Shown: positions 24,265 to 33,260 of the stretch, one piece after another
Layout of the letters: every line of letters starts with the position of its first letter
How positions within the stretch are numbered: the stretch's first letter is position 1
Origin: an uncultured Bacilli bacterium
GTDB taxonomy: Bacteria > Bacillota_I > Bacilli_A > RF39 > UBA660
Length of the DNA stretch: 64,000 nucleotides
Direction of reading: 5' to 3'
NCBI GenBank assembly: GCA_934183155.1
Contig: CAKPSB010000005.1
Span: forward strand, 1 to 64,000
Program-made: the position numbers and the translations under genes
Notes under the pieces: model-generated
What the model was told of the DNA's origin: nothing
The model's database searches: none
Seen by the model: only the letters and a program-made list of their open reading frames with translations

Positions 24265-24759
24265 ATGATTAATAAAAGAAGCTTGTGGTTTTTAACTTTA
24301 TTTAGTTTGATTTTGGTACTAAGTATTTATTATATAACTATGCCGAGTGAACTTTTAATGGCTACTAATAATAGTAGTAAAAAAACACAAACAGTATCTA
24401 CTAAAGAAAATGAAAATGCTGAGCTTACTGCTTTAAGGGTTGAATCTGAAGAAAAGATGCTTGATAAAGTTAGTGAATTAAAAAAGGTTATAACGAGTTC
24501 TAAATCAACGACTAAAGAAAAGAATGAAGCTTTTGAGCAAATGCAAAAATTAAACAAGCAAAAAGGATTAGAAGAAACTATAGAAAATAAAATAAAAAAT
24601 GAGTTTAATTTAAAAGCTTTTGTTAGTATTGATGATATAGATGTTAGTGTGGTTGTTGATAGTAAACAAAAAAGTGCCTCTTTAGCTAATAAAATAATGA
24701 GGTTAGTTCAAAAACAATTTGAAGTTCAAAAAAGTATATCTGTAAAATTTCAAAAATAA
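24265..24759 (+). CDS. spoIIIAH: Stage III sporulation protein AH (SpoIIIAH-like)
   Basis: A 164-residue protein. A single N-terminal membrane segment (about 7-25, LWFLTLFSLILVLSIYYIT) is followed by a Ser/Thr/Lys-rich linker, a helix and a C-terminal YscJ/FliF-like ring-building domain. SpoIIIAH sits in the mother-cell membrane and binds forespore SpoIIQ to form the feeding channel. It stands alone here; the other spoIIIA genes are not next to it. A strong GGAGGG site precedes ATG 24265. The call rests on N-terminal sequence, topology and the gerE/gerM neighbours. Confidence 0.8.
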   Translation: MINKRSLWFLTLFSLILVLSIYYITMPSELLMATNNSSKKTQTVSTKENENAELTALRVESEEKMLDKVSELKKVITSSKSTTKEKNEAFEQMQKLNKQKGLEETIENKIKNEFNLKAFVSIDDIDVSVVVDSKQKSASLANKIMRLVQKQFEVQKSISVKFQK

Positions 24760-24773
24760 TACTTTTTTTCCTC

Positions 24774-24800
24774 ACGTATGATAAAACAGAACATATAATA
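24774..24800 (+). promoter_or_regulatory. Sigma-K-type promoter of gerE
   Basis: AC at 24774-24775, 16 bases, then CATATAATA at 24792-24800. This matches the B. subtilis sigma-K consensus (AC, N16-17, CATANNNTA) exactly. gerE is a sigma-K gene in Bacillus, and sigK is in the window. The TATAAT inside it could also be read as a sigma-A -10, but there is no matching -35. Confidence 0.65.
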
Positions 24801-24842
24801 ATATGAATAATATAAACCACCGCTTTAGGAAAGTGAGGAATT

Positions 24843-25049
24843 ATGAAAAAGGGCATATTAACTAAAAGGGAACGTGAAGTTTTTGAGCTGTTAATAAAAA
24901 ATTATAGTACTAGTGAGATTGCTTTGAAATTGAAAATAAGTGATAAAACTGTTAGAAATCATATCTCTAATGCAATGCAAAAGCTTGGAGTTAAGGGACG
25001 TGCTGGCGCAGTTATTGAACTTTTAAAGCTTGGCGAGCTTTCACTTTAA
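24843..25049 (+). CDS. gerE: Spore coat transcription factor GerE
   Basis: A 68-residue protein consisting only of a LuxR-type HTH: LTKREREVFELLIKNYST, then SDKTVRNHISNAMQKLGVKG, and ending ELLKLGELSL. This is close to B. subtilis GerE over its whole length, including the final residues. GerE dimers switch late coat-gene expression in the mother cell and repress sigK. It is read from a sigma-K-like promoter. It lacks any receiver domain, which separates it from ordinary response regulators. Confidence 0.92.
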   Translation: MKKGILTKREREVFELLIKNYSTSEIALKLKISDKTVRNHISNAMQKLGVKGRAGAVIELLKLGELSL

Positions 25050-25098
25050 GGGTCATAAAAAGGGCCTTTTTTTCATATTATAAAAATGAGGTGATAGT

Positions 25099-26022
25099 GT
25101 GTTAAAAAAAATATCAATGCGAAAAATAGTTTTATCTTCTTTGGCTTTATTTGCTATGTTTTTAATATATATAATTCCTTCTAATCAAAAGTTAAATATT
25201 GAAAAAAGTTTAGAATATGTAAGTTATAATGTTGAAAATTGTCCTATATTTTTGTTTGATAAAAATAATTATGTTTCTTTAACTAGTGTGGCAGTAAATG
25301 AAGAGAGTGTTGAAAATAAGGCTAAAGAACTTATTAAAATTTTAACAATTGGGAGTGATAGTAGTAAACTTCCAAATGGTTTTAGAGCGGTTATTCCACC
25401 TAATACGGAAGTGCTTAGTTTAAATTATGAAAATAATTTAATTAAGGTAGATTTTTCTAAAGAATTGTTAAATATAAATAAAAAGTTAGAGGAAAAAATG
25501 GTGGAAGCTATAGTTTATACTTTGACTTCAATTGATGGCGTAGATAAAGTTATTATATATGTTGAGGGAGATATTTTAACAAAATTACCTAAAAGTAAAA
25601 TAAATCTTCCTTCTACATTGGATAGATCATTTGGAATTAATAAAGAATTTAATTTGACAAGTACTAAAAATATTATTGATGTAACTATATATTATATAAA
25701 TGAAATAAGTGGTAATTATTATTATGTACCGGTAACTAAATATTTGAATGATGATGATGATAAAATAGATATTATTATTCAGCAACTTTCAAGAAGCTCT
25801 GATAAAAATTTAAAGAGTTACTTGAATGAGAATATTAAATTAATTTCTAAAGATGTAAAGGAGGATATAGCTACTTTAAATTTTAATAAAAATATGAATT
25901 TAAATAATGCTTTATTAAAAGAAACGTTAGATGTGATTGCTTTATCTGTTAAAGAAAATTATAATGTTAAAACGGTTGTTTTTAATGCTGATGGTAAAAA
26001 GCTTTACGATTATCCTATTTAA
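25099..26022 (+). CDS. gerM: GerM-like lipoprotein/membrane protein with two GerMN domains
   Basis: 307 residues. An N-terminal membrane segment (about 10-26) has no lipobox Cys. Two repeats of the GerMN fold follow, each with a VDFSKE or LNFNKN strand and helix (about 60-165 and 195-300). In Bacillus, GerM is an intermembrane spore protein needed for engulfment-channel assembly and germination. It lies 49 bases after gerE and two genes after spoIIIAH, forming a sporulation cluster. Confidence 0.82.
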   Translation: MLKKISMRKIVLSSLALFAMFLIYIIPSNQKLNIEKSLEYVSYNVENCPIFLFDKNNYVSLTSVAVNEESVENKAKELIKILTIGSDSSKLPNGFRAVIPPNTEVLSLNYENNLIKVDFSKELLNINKKLEEKMVEAIVYTLTSIDGVDKVIIYVEGDILTKLPKSKINLPSTLDRSFGINKEFNLTSTKNIIDVTIYYINEISGNYYYVPVTKYLNDDDDKIDIIIQQLSRSSDKNLKSYLNENIKLISKDVKEDIATLNFNKNMNLNNALLKETLDVIALSVKENYNVKTVVFNADGKKLYDYPI

Positions 26023-26036
26023 AAGTATTTTATTAC

Positions 26037-26065
26037 TTGATGTCAATTATTAAAAAAGTTATAAT
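26037..26065 (+). promoter_or_regulatory. Promoter of xfp
   Basis: TTGATG (26037-26042), 17 bp, TATAAT (26060-26065), about 24 bases before the ATG. Confidence 0.7.
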
Positions 26066-26088
26066 TATATAAGAATAGGGGAATGATT

Positions 26089-28386
26089 ATGAAAACAGAA
26101 GAAGCATTAGATGCATTAGATAAATATTATAAGGCTGCTAATTATATATCAGCGTGTCAATTGTATTTATTAGATAATCCACTTTTAAAAAGAAAGCTTA
26201 CAAAAGATGATTTAAAAAGAAAAATTGTTGGGCATTGGGGAACTGTGCCTGCTCAAAATTTTATATACGCTCATTTAAATAGATTGATAAAGGAAAACAA
26301 TTTAAACATGATTTATATTTCAGGGCCTGGACATGGGGGTAATAGTCCAATTGCTAATACATATTTGGAGGGAACATATAGTGAAATATATCCTGATATT
26401 ACGGAAGATGAAGAAGGTTTAAAAAAACTGTTTAAACAATTTTCTTTCCCAGGGGGTGTGCCTTCACATGCTGCGCCAGAGACACCTGGTTCAATTCATG
26501 AAGGTGGTGAATTAGGATATTCATTAGCTCATGCGTTTGGTGCTGTATTTGATAATCCTGATTTAATTGTGGCTTGTGTGGTAGGTGATGGCGAGGCTGA
26601 AACTGGGCCACTTGCTAATTCATGGCATGGTAATAAATTTATAAATTATAAAACAGATGGTATTGTTTTGCCTATTTTAAATTTAAATGGTTATAAAATA
26701 AGTAATCCAACTGTTTTTAGTAGAATGAGTAATGAAGAATTAGGAAGCTTTTTTTCTAGTCTTGGTTGGCATCCTTATTTGGTTGAGGGAAATGATGAAA
26801 AGCTTCTTCATAAAAAAATGTATTATACTTTGAATAAAGTTTTAGAGGAAATAAGAGAAGTAAAAAAGGGAACTTTGAAAAAGCATCCAATGATTATTTT
26901 AAAAACGCCTAAAGGTTTTACGGGGCCAAAATATGTTGATGATGTTCAAATAGAAGGAACTTTTAGAGCTCATCAGGTACCTTTAGTTCCTGATAGTATT
27001 GAGCATATACAGCAGCTTGAAAAGTGGCTTAGAAGTTATGAACCAGAAAAATTATTTAATCAGGATGGGTCTATAGTTTATGAAATAAAAAAAATAATTC
27101 CTGAAGGAAAATATCGTATGGGGGCAAATCCTAACGCTAATGGTGGTCTTTTACGCCGTGATCTTAAATTACCTTTGTTAGATGAAGTGTCTTTAAATTT
27201 TTTAAAGCCTGGTTCTGTAGAAGCTCAAGATATGTTGATTTTGAGTAAGTATATTAAAAAGCTTTATGAGAAAAATGATAATTTTAGATTGTTTTCACCG
27301 GATGAAGCTATGTCAAATAGGCTTTATGAAATATTTAAAACTGAAAAAAGAGATTGGCAAGAAGAAATAAAACAAACTGATGAATATTTAAGTAAAAATG
27401 GTAAAATAATTGATAGTTATTTATCTGAACATTTTTGTGAAGGATTATTGGAAGGTTATTTATTGACTGGGCGTCATGGAGTATTTGTTAGTTATGAGGC
27501 TTTTATTAATGTTGCTGCTTCTATGATTTTTCAACATTCAAAATGGCTTAAAGTGTGTGAAACACTTTCTTGGAGAAGGGATATATCATCTTTGAATTTG
27601 ATTTTAACTTCTAACGTTTGGCAACAAGATCATAATGGGTATACCCATCAAGACCCAAGCCTTTTAAGTAGTTTAGCTAATAAAAAAGACAGTGTTATTA
27701 GAATGTATCTTCCAGCTGACGCTAATAGTTTATTGGTTTGTTTTGATAAATGTATGAAAGAGAAAAATAAAATAAATGTGATTGTTGCTTCAAAACATCC
27801 TTCTTATCAGTGGTTAACATTAGAGCAGGCAAAGGAGGAGTTAGATGCTGGATTAAAAATATGGGAATTTGCTTCTGATGATGATCCTGATTTAGTAATG
27901 GCTTGTTGTGGCGATTGTCCAACGTTAGAATCGCTTGCGGCTACTAAAATATTAAAAGAAAAATTTCCAAGTTTGAAAATTAGGTTTGTAAATATTTTAG
28001 ATTTGTTGGTTTTAAAGAAGTCAAAGGAATATAGTAAATCATTAAGTGATGAGATGTATGATAGGATATTTACTAAGGATAAACCAATTATTATGAATTT
28101 TCATGGATATCCATCTTTGATTCATCAATTTACTTATGATAGAAACAATAAAAATATGTTAGTTTATGGTTATGAAGAAGAGGGAACTATTACAACACCT
28201 TTTGATATGCGAGTTAAAAATGAGATAGATAGATATCATTTAGTTATAAATGCTATAAAAAAATTAGATTTAGCTCAAGAGGGTGAAGTTGTTATTAAGC
28301 AGATGGAAGAGGCGCTAAATAAGCATTATGCTTATATAAGAGAAAATGGAATAGATATGCCTGAAATTGTAAATTTTAAATGGTGA
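26089..28386 (+). CDS. xfp: Xylulose-5-P/fructose-6-P phosphoketolase
   Basis: A 765-residue thiamine-diphosphate enzyme. It has GHWGTVPAQNFIYAHLNR, GPGHGGNSP, GGVPSHAAPETPGSIHEGGELGYSL, the TPP/Mg site GDGEAETGP, NPNANGG, SWRRD and QDHNGYTHQDPS, covering the three phosphoketolase domains. It cleaves xylulose-5-P (or fructose-6-P) with phosphate to acetyl phosphate and a triose or tetrose phosphate; AckA at 17330-18520 would turn the acetyl phosphate into ATP. ATG 26089 is chosen because AGGGG lies too close to ATG 26083. Monocistronic. Confidence 0.96.
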   Translation: MKTEEALDALDKYYKAANYISACQLYLLDNPLLKRKLTKDDLKRKIVGHWGTVPAQNFIYAHLNRLIKENNLNMIYISGPGHGGNSPIANTYLEGTYSEIYPDITEDEEGLKKLFKQFSFPGGVPSHAAPETPGSIHEGGELGYSLAHAFGAVFDNPDLIVACVVGDGEAETGPLANSWHGNKFINYKTDGIVLPILNLNGYKISNPTVFSRMSNEELGSFFSSLGWHPYLVEGNDEKLLHKKMYYTLNKVLEEIREVKKGTLKKHPMIILKTPKGFTGPKYVDDVQIEGTFRAHQVPLVPDSIEHIQQLEKWLRSYEPEKLFNQDGSIVYEIKKIIPEGKYRMGANPNANGGLLRRDLKLPLLDEVSLNFLKPGSVEAQDMLILSKYIKKLYEKNDNFRLFSPDEAMSNRLYEIFKTEKRDWQEEIKQTDEYLSKNGKIIDSYLSEHFCEGLLEGYLLTGRHGVFVSYEAFINVAASMIFQHSKWLKVCETLSWRRDISSLNLILTSNVWQQDHNGYTHQDPSLLSSLANKKDSVIRMYLPADANSLLVCFDKCMKEKNKINVIVASKHPSYQWLTLEQAKEELDAGLKIWEFASDDDPDLVMACCGDCPTLESLAATKILKEKFPSLKIRFVNILDLLVLKKSKEYSKSLSDEMYDRIFTKDKPIIMNFHGYPSLIHQFTYDRNNKNMLVYGYEEEGTITTPFDMRVKNEIDRYHLVINAIKKLDLAQEGEVVIKQMEEALNKHYAYIRENGIDMPEIVNFKW

Positions 28387-28387
28387 T

Positions 28388-28415
28388 TTGACAAAAGGTA
28401 AAAAAGAAATATAAT
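28388..28415 (+). promoter_or_regulatory. Promoter of the 28441-29238 gene
   Basis: TTGACA (28388-28393), 16 bp, TATAAT (28410-28415). It begins right after the xfp stop. Confidence 0.75.
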
Positions 28416-28440
28416 ATTTGTAAATTTGAAGGAGAGGAAT

Positions 28441-29238
28441 ATGAAAAGAAATAATTCTAATATGTATCAACTTATGTATACTACGGTTGATGGACAGACA
28501 CAACCTTTAAAACTTCAAGACAGTGGCGTAGAGAGAAAAAACTTTTCTTTGACTGAACTTGATCTTATTACGTCAAAAGCCACTAATTTAGAAGAGTTAA
28601 TTGATATTTTAAATGAGAGTGCTGGTTTGAACATTGCTCCAAAAAGTGATATTTATATTCAATATAAAGTTAATGGTAAACTACGAAAAATGGATATAGT
28701 TTATAATAACATGACGTTTTTAATTTCTTTAGCTTCTTCAAATAAGGGTCAGGCTAAAATAAAAACGAAAGTAAGCGCTTATATGGAAAAATTTTTAAGT
28801 GATATAAAGGCAAATTCTGATTTATATAAATTTCTTATTAGTAGAGATAACTCTTATAGATATATCAGTTCTTGGCTTTCTGATGCTATCAGTGAATATT
28901 TGGCTGTTACTGATTATGATTTTGGAAGGGCTAGCTATGAGGAAATTAGTGAGGTTAGAAGTACTCTTATACACTATTTTTCTTATTATAAGGCAATTAG
29001 AGGAATTGAAATAGGAAAATATCATTATAGTTTAAAACTGCAAGGTAAAGAAATACCTAAGGATCCTAATATACTTACTTCAAGTCAGTTAGCTTATTTA
29101 AACTATGAGCTTAATAGAAAAGATAAAGTTTCAAAAAAAGAAGATAAAAAAGATAAGAAAAAAGATAAGAAAAAAGAAGATGATGATCAAGGATCTTTGT
29201 TTGATATAGATGAGTATACTTACAAAAAAAATAAATAG
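28441..29238 (+). CDS. Hypothetical protein with a Lys/Asp-rich tail, 265 residues
   Basis: Starts at ATG 28441 after GGAGAGG. The N-terminal ~215 residues look globular and soluble. The C-terminal ~40 residues are a run of Lys/Asp/Glu repeats (KKEDKKDKKKDKKKEDDD) ending in QGSLFDIDEYTYKKNK. The frame is open upstream to a TTG at 28426, but that ignores the ribosome-binding site. It has its own promoter. No family recognised. Confidence 0.75.
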   Translation: MKRNNSNMYQLMYTTVDGQTQPLKLQDSGVERKNFSLTELDLITSKATNLEELIDILNESAGLNIAPKSDIYIQYKVNGKLRKMDIVYNNMTFLISLASSNKGQAKIKTKVSAYMEKFLSDIKANSDLYKFLISRDNSYRYISSWLSDAISEYLAVTDYDFGRASYEEISEVRSTLIHYFSYYKAIRGIEIGKYHYSLKLQGKEIPKDPNILTSSQLAYLNYELNRKDKVSKKEDKKDKKKDKKKEDDDQGSLFDIDEYTYKKNK

Positions 29239-29298
29239 TTTTTGTGGGTAAAAAAATGTTTTTCGTGGATTTTTCATATTAGTAAAAATTTCAATATG

Positions 29299-29307
29299 TG
29301 TTATACT
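29299..29307 (+). promoter_or_regulatory. Extended -10 promoter of dapA
   Basis: TGTTATACT is an extended -10 (TG-N-TATACT), without a clear -35. Transcription would start about 30 bases before the dapA ATG. Confidence 0.6.
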
Positions 29308-29340
29308 AAAAAAGTAATTTTTATAGATTGGGTGATAGAA

Positions 29341-30219
29341 ATGAAGAAAACATTATTTGAAGGAGTAGGCACAGCAATTGCTACCCCATTTAATGAAGAT
29401 GGTATAAATTACAAAGAATATGATAAGTTATTAGAAAATCAACTTGAAAATAATATAGATGCTATTGTTGTTTGTGGAACTACTGGTGAAGCAGCAACTA
29501 TGAGCTATGAAGAAAGAAGCGAGTTAATTCATCATACTATTGATAAGGTTGATGGAAAAAGCAAAGTTATTGTTGGTACTGGAAGTAACGCTACACAAGT
29601 TGCTGTTAGATTAAGTAAAGAAGCGGAAGAAGCTGGTGCTGATGGTTTATTAGTAGTTACTCCTTATTATAATAAAGCTACACAAGATGGTTTAGTAAAA
29701 CATTATGAAGTTATTTCAGATTCTGTATCATTGCCAATAATTGTTTATAGTGTGGCATCTAGAACTGGGGTTAATATAAAACCAGAAACATGTTTGAAAT
29801 TATCTAAAATTGGTAATGTTGTTGCAATTAAAGAAGCTAGCGGAAACATTTCACAAGTAGCCAAAATAGCTAGTTTATGTGGCGATGATTTAGATATTTA
29901 TTCTGGTAATGATGATCAGATTGTTCCTGTTTTATCATTAGGTGGTAAAGGGGTAATTTCTGTTCTTTCTAATATTTATCCTAAATATACTAAGGAAATG
30001 GTTGAAAGTTTTCAAAATGGCGATATAAAAAAAGCTACAAAAATGCAGCTAGATGCTATTGAAACTATTGATGCTTTATTTAGTGAAGTAAATCCTATTC
30101 CTGTTAAATATGCTTTAAATGAGCTAGGGTATGACTTTGGAAAGCCAAGATTACCACTTACTGAACTTACCGATGAAAATAAAGTAAGAATGCAAAAAGT
30201 ATTATCTAAAAAGCTTTAA
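29341..30219 (+). CDS. dapA: 4-hydroxy-tetrahydrodipicolinate synthase
   Basis: A 292-residue TIM-barrel lyase. GTAIATPF, CGTTGEAATMSYEER, VTPYYNKATQDGL and the Schiff-base Lys in AIKEASGN are present, with YSGNDDQ later. It condenses pyruvate and aspartate semialdehyde in the lysine/diaminopimelate pathway; dipicolinate for spores also branches here. ATG 29341 follows GGGTGATAG. The frame is open to 29242, but that precedes the promoter. Its last 14 bases overlap the convergent murF. Confidence 0.93.
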   Translation: MKKTLFEGVGTAIATPFNEDGINYKEYDKLLENQLENNIDAIVVCGTTGEAATMSYEERSELIHHTIDKVDGKSKVIVGTGSNATQVAVRLSKEAEEAGADGLLVVTPYYNKATQDGLVKHYEVISDSVSLPIIVYSVASRTGVNIKPETCLKLSKIGNVVAIKEASGNISQVAKIASLCGDDLDIYSGNDDQIVPVLSLGGKGVISVLSNIYPKYTKEMVESFQNGDIKKATKMQLDAIETIDALFSEVNPIPVKYALNELGYDFGKPRLPLTELTDENKVRMQKVLSKKL

Positions 30220-31498
30220 GTAGAAAATTTGTTATATTTTCAAAATGCATTATTCTGGATGCTTTGATTAATATAATAGAATTTTCTATTTTTTTGTTTT
30301 TTAAATGATTAATTATTTCTTGGTAATTATTAAAGCAAATGGTATTTTTAATTTTTTTCATATGTTTTCCAGCTAAAATTATTTCTTTATTGTTAATATT
30401 ATTAAGTGAATCTTTGATTTTTTCGTGAATTATTTCACTGTATTTTCCGGCCTCTTTTATATCACCTAAAATTAATATTTTATGTTTTTTTTCGTTTTTT
30501 AAAACATTTAATATGCCCATTAGAGATTCTAAGCTTGAGTTATAACAGTCATTTATGATAATATTTGAATTTTTTTTAATAATATTCATGCGATTAGTAA
30601 ATGGTTTGTATTCTTTTAAGGCTTTTATTATATCTTTAATATCAATTTTTAAATGTAGACTTACGTTAATTGCTAGTAGAACGTCAGGAAGAAGGTGCTT
30701 TGGCAAATTAGTTTCTATTAAGTATTGTTTGTTATTAACTTTAATGTTAAAGGAGGATTTTTCTAGGTTGGTTTTTAAATTATAGGCTTTTAAATCATTA
30801 TTTGTATTAAAACCACTTTTAGAAATATTTAAATTTAGGTATTTTAATAAATTATCGTCACCATTAACAAATAGTTTTCCTTTTAGGCCATCAGTTATTT
30901 CTAGTTTGGCTTTTAAAATATTTTCTATACTTCCTAAATTGCCGATATGAGCTGTTCCGATGTTTGTGATAATTCCTATGTCTGGATTAATCATTTTAGA
31001 TAAATAACTAATTTCTCCAAGGTGATTCATACCCATTTCTACTACTGCTATTTCGGTGTTTTTTTGTATGTTAAAAATGGTTAATGGCACACCTATATGA
31101 TTATTGTAATTTTTTTCGTTTGTAATTACATTATATTTTCTTTTTAAAATATTGTATAAAATATCTCTGGTTGTTGTTTTACCATTGCTTCCTGTGATGG
31201 CAATTACTTTAGGATTATATTTTTCTCTTATGTATTTTGCTAGTAGGCCTAAAGTTTTAGTTGTATTTTGGACAACTATAACTGGGACATTACAAAATAT
31301 ATTTTTGCCTGCTATAATCAAACTAGCTCCATTATTGATAGCTTGATTTATATAATTATAACTGTTTCCAATTGTAATAAAACAGTCTCCTTTAGAAATT
31401 TTACGACTGTCTATTTTAAAGGCTTTTATTTTTTTGTTTAAATTTATTTTATTTATAATTGTACCTTTAGTTATTTCTAATGTTTTTAAAATGTCCAT
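30206..31498 (-). CDS. murF: UDP-N-acetylmuramoyl-tripeptide--D-Ala-D-Ala ligase
   Basis: A 430-residue soluble Mur ligase. The N-terminal substrate domain has IDSRKISKGDCFI. The P-loop is AITGSNGKTTTRD (about 98-110), then NYNNHIGVPLT, VEMGMNHLGEI, TNIGTAHIGNLGS, and the C-terminal domain NDCYNSSLESLMG. This is the canonical MurF, in contrast to the membrane-anchored MurF-like protein at 7190-8785. It starts after GGTGAT on the minus strand and diverges from spoIVFA. Confidence 0.92.
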   Translation of the reverse strand: MDILKTLEITKGTIINKINLNKKIKAFKIDSRKISKGDCFITIGNSYNYINQAINNGASLIIAGKNIFCNVPVIVVQNTTKTLGLLAKYIREKYNPKVIAITGSNGKTTTRDILYNILKRKYNVITNEKNYNNHIGVPLTIFNIQKNTEIAVVEMGMNHLGEISYLSKMINPDIGIITNIGTAHIGNLGSIENILKAKLEITDGLKGKLFVNGDDNLLKYLNLNISKSGFNTNNDLKAYNLKTNLEKSSFNIKVNNKQYLIETNLPKHLLPDVLLAINVSLHLKIDIKDIIKALKEYKPFTNRMNIIKKNSNIIINDCYNSSLESLMGILNVLKNEKKHKILILGDIKEAGKYSEIIHEKIKDSLNNINNKEIILAGKHMKKIKNTICFNNYQEIINHLKNKKIENSIILIKASRIMHFENITNFLLKAF

Positions 31499-31582
31499 AA
31501 TATCACCTAAAATATTATATGCTTTTGCCTATTAATTAGTTCTATTTTTAAAGATGAATAATATTATGTGATAGGTGATGTT

Positions 31583-32134
31583 ATGGTAAAAAAAGTAAAA
31601 AAAACCAGCTTTTTATCAAAACTATTTAGCAAAATTTTGCTTTGTATTATTTTTTTTCTTTTAGTACTTATTTTTTTAAAGTCGAGTCCGTCATTTAGTA
31701 AAAATTTATATAAGTATGTTTTTGAAAAACATTTTTCTTTTGCTAAGGTAAATGAAACATATGAAAAATGGTTTGGTTCATCACTTCCTTTTTCTTCAGT
31801 AAAAAGTGAGGCTGCTTTAGTTTCTTCAAACAAATTAGAATATAAAGACTCTAAAGTTTATAAAGATGGGGTAGAACTTAGTGTGAGTAATAATTATCTT
31901 CCAGCAATTAAAAATGGTATAGTTATTTTTAAGGGAAATAAAAAAGACTATGGTAATACAGTTATTATTCAGCAAGCTGATGGTATAGAACTTTGGTATT
32001 CAAATATAAAAAATATAAAAGTGGATATGTATGATTATGTAAAAAAAGGCGATATTTTGGGTGAAGTAGGGGAAAAAGTGTATTTAGTATTTACAAAAGA
32101 TGGCAAAAAACTTGATTATAAAAAATATATTTAA
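31583..32134 (+). CDS. spoIVFA: SpoIVFA-like regulator of sigma-K processing
   Basis: 183 residues. One membrane segment (about 18-36) precedes a polar linker and a C-terminal degenerate M23/LytM domain (about 105-180: GIVIFKGNKKDYGNTVIIQ, LWYSN, VKKGDILGEVG). The catalytic His/Asp of true M23 peptidases are missing, as in SpoIVFA. In Bacillus it holds SpoIVFB inactive with BofA until the forespore signal. Identification relies on overlap with spoIVFB and on the following rplU-prp-rpmA order, identical to B. subtilis. Start ATG 31583 after AGGTGATG. Confidence 0.82.
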   Translation: MVKKVKKTSFLSKLFSKILLCIIFFLLVLIFLKSSPSFSKNLYKYVFEKHFSFAKVNETYEKWFGSSLPFSSVKSEAALVSSNKLEYKDSKVYKDGVELSVSNNYLPAIKNGIVIFKGNKKDYGNTVIIQQADGIELWYSNIKNIKVDMYDYVKKGDILGEVGEKVYLVFTKDGKKLDYKKYI

Positions 32135-32855
32135 AGTTCATTTGTTTTATTATTTGGCTGCTTTTGTTGCAACAATTACTGGCCATTTTAAAGGATTTAT
32201 TTTGTTTAGCTTAATAATTATTATTCATGAGTTTGGACATATTTTAATGGCTATTAAATATAAGTGGAAAATAGAAAAAATTATTTTGCTTCCATTTGGA
32301 GCTTTAACTATTTTCAATGAGGATTTGAATAGAAAAATGTTTGAAGAATTTTTAATTGCTATTATGGGGCCGATTTTTCAAATGATATTTACTTTTTTGA
32401 TGTATTTCTTTTTTAAGGCAAAAGAAATATATTTTTATAGTACATTTATTTTATGTTTTAATTTACTTCCAATTTATCCATTAGATGGTAGTAAATTATT
32501 ATCTTTATTTTTAAATGTTGTAACTAGTTTTAAAAAAAGTCATTTAATAATGATTTTTGTTTCTTTATCAGTTTTAGTTTGTATATTTATTAGTTTTAAA
32601 TTTAATTTGATATTGTTTTTAATATTATTGTTTTTGATAATTAAAGTTATCAAAGAAATTAAAATTCATAATAGTTTATTTAATAGGTTTTTACTTGAGA
32701 GATATTTAAAAAGGTATAAGTTTAATAAGTATAAGAAGATAAAAAGAATTGATCAGATGAAAAGAGATTATACGCATATAATTTTTAATAAAAAAAGATA
32801 TGTCTCAGAACGGGAATTTTTATGTGAAAGGTTTGACTTAACGCATAAACTGTGA
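32100..32855 (+). CDS. spoIVFB: SpoIVFB-like M50 intramembrane metalloprotease
   Basis: 251 residues with about six membrane segments. Zinc site HEFGH (about 42-46) and the second motif NLLPIYPLDGSKLL (about 119-132) are typical of SpoIVFB, followed by a cytoplasmic tail with FLLERYLKRY. The enzyme cuts pro-sigma-K (sigK at 12767-13459) in the mother-cell membrane. It overlaps spoIVFA by 35 bp with no evident ribosome-binding site; a TTG at 32112 is an alternative start. The rplU promoter lies in its 3' end. Confidence 0.88.
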   Translation: MAKNLIIKNIFKVHLFYYLAAFVATITGHFKGFILFSLIIIIHEFGHILMAIKYKWKIEKIILLPFGALTIFNEDLNRKMFEEFLIAIMGPIFQMIFTFLMYFFFKAKEIYFYSTFILCFNLLPIYPLDGSKLLSLFLNVVTSFKKSHLIMIFVSLSVLVCIFISFKFNLILFLILLFLIIKVIKEIKIHNSLFNRFLLERYLKRYKFNKYKKIKRIDQMKRDYTHIIFNKKRYVSEREFLCERFDLTHKL

Positions 32856-32861
32856 TAAAAT
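32833..32861 (+). promoter_or_regulatory. Promoter of rplU-prp-rpmA
   Basis: TTGACT (32833-32838), 17 bp, TAAAAT (32856-32861) with TG just before the -10 (TGATAAAAT). It lies partly inside the end of spoIVFB, giving constitutive expression of the ribosomal genes independent of sporulation. Confidence 0.85.
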
Positions 32862-32867
32862 TTATAA

Positions 32868-32959
32868 ATGTGTAGATCTCCATCTACAACCGCACAAAAA
32901 AGGTTTAAAAGATTATCTTACCTTAATGGCGAGTCTTAGTTTATAAAGGAGGTAAATGT
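32868..32959 (+). promoter_or_regulatory. rplU 5' leader (L21 leader-like)
   Basis: A ~90-base untranslated leader with a hairpin TGTAGAT/ATCTACA near its start and a second paired region before the AAAGGAGG site. The position matches the L21 leader element known upstream of rplU in Bacillus, probably for autoregulation. Family assignment is by context. Confidence 0.6.
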
Positions 32960-33259
32960 ATGAAGGCAGTTATTGAAACTGGAGGAAAACAATATTATGT
33001 TGAAGAAGGTAGCGTTTTATATGTTGAAAAATTAGATGCTGCAGCTGATTCAAAGGTAACTTTTGATAATGTTTTAATGATTGGTGGTGTCAGTGGTAAT
33101 CCTTATGTAAAAGGTGCTAAAGCTGAGGCTAAAGTTTTAAAACATGGTAAAGCTAGAAAAATCAAAGTTTATAAATATAAACAAAAGAAAAAATATCGTC
33201 GTACTCAAGGTCATCGTCAACCATATACTAAAGTTGAAATTACAAAGTTAGTGGCTTAG
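32960..33259 (+). CDS. rplU: 50S ribosomal protein L21
   Basis: A 99-residue L21. It begins MKAVIETGGKQYYVEEG and has the C-terminal KKKYRRTQGHRQPYTKVEI signature. First gene of the conserved rplU-prp-rpmA operon. Confidence 0.97.
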   Translation: MKAVIETGGKQYYVEEGSVLYVEKLDAAADSKVTFDNVLMIGGVSGNPYVKGAKAEAKVLKHGKARKIKVYKYKQKKKYRRTQGHRQPYTKVEITKLVA

Positions 33260-33260
33260 T

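Noticed and set aside
29242..29340. dapA leader as lysine riboswitch
   Set aside because: Only about 30 bases separate the promoter from the ATG, too short for an L box.
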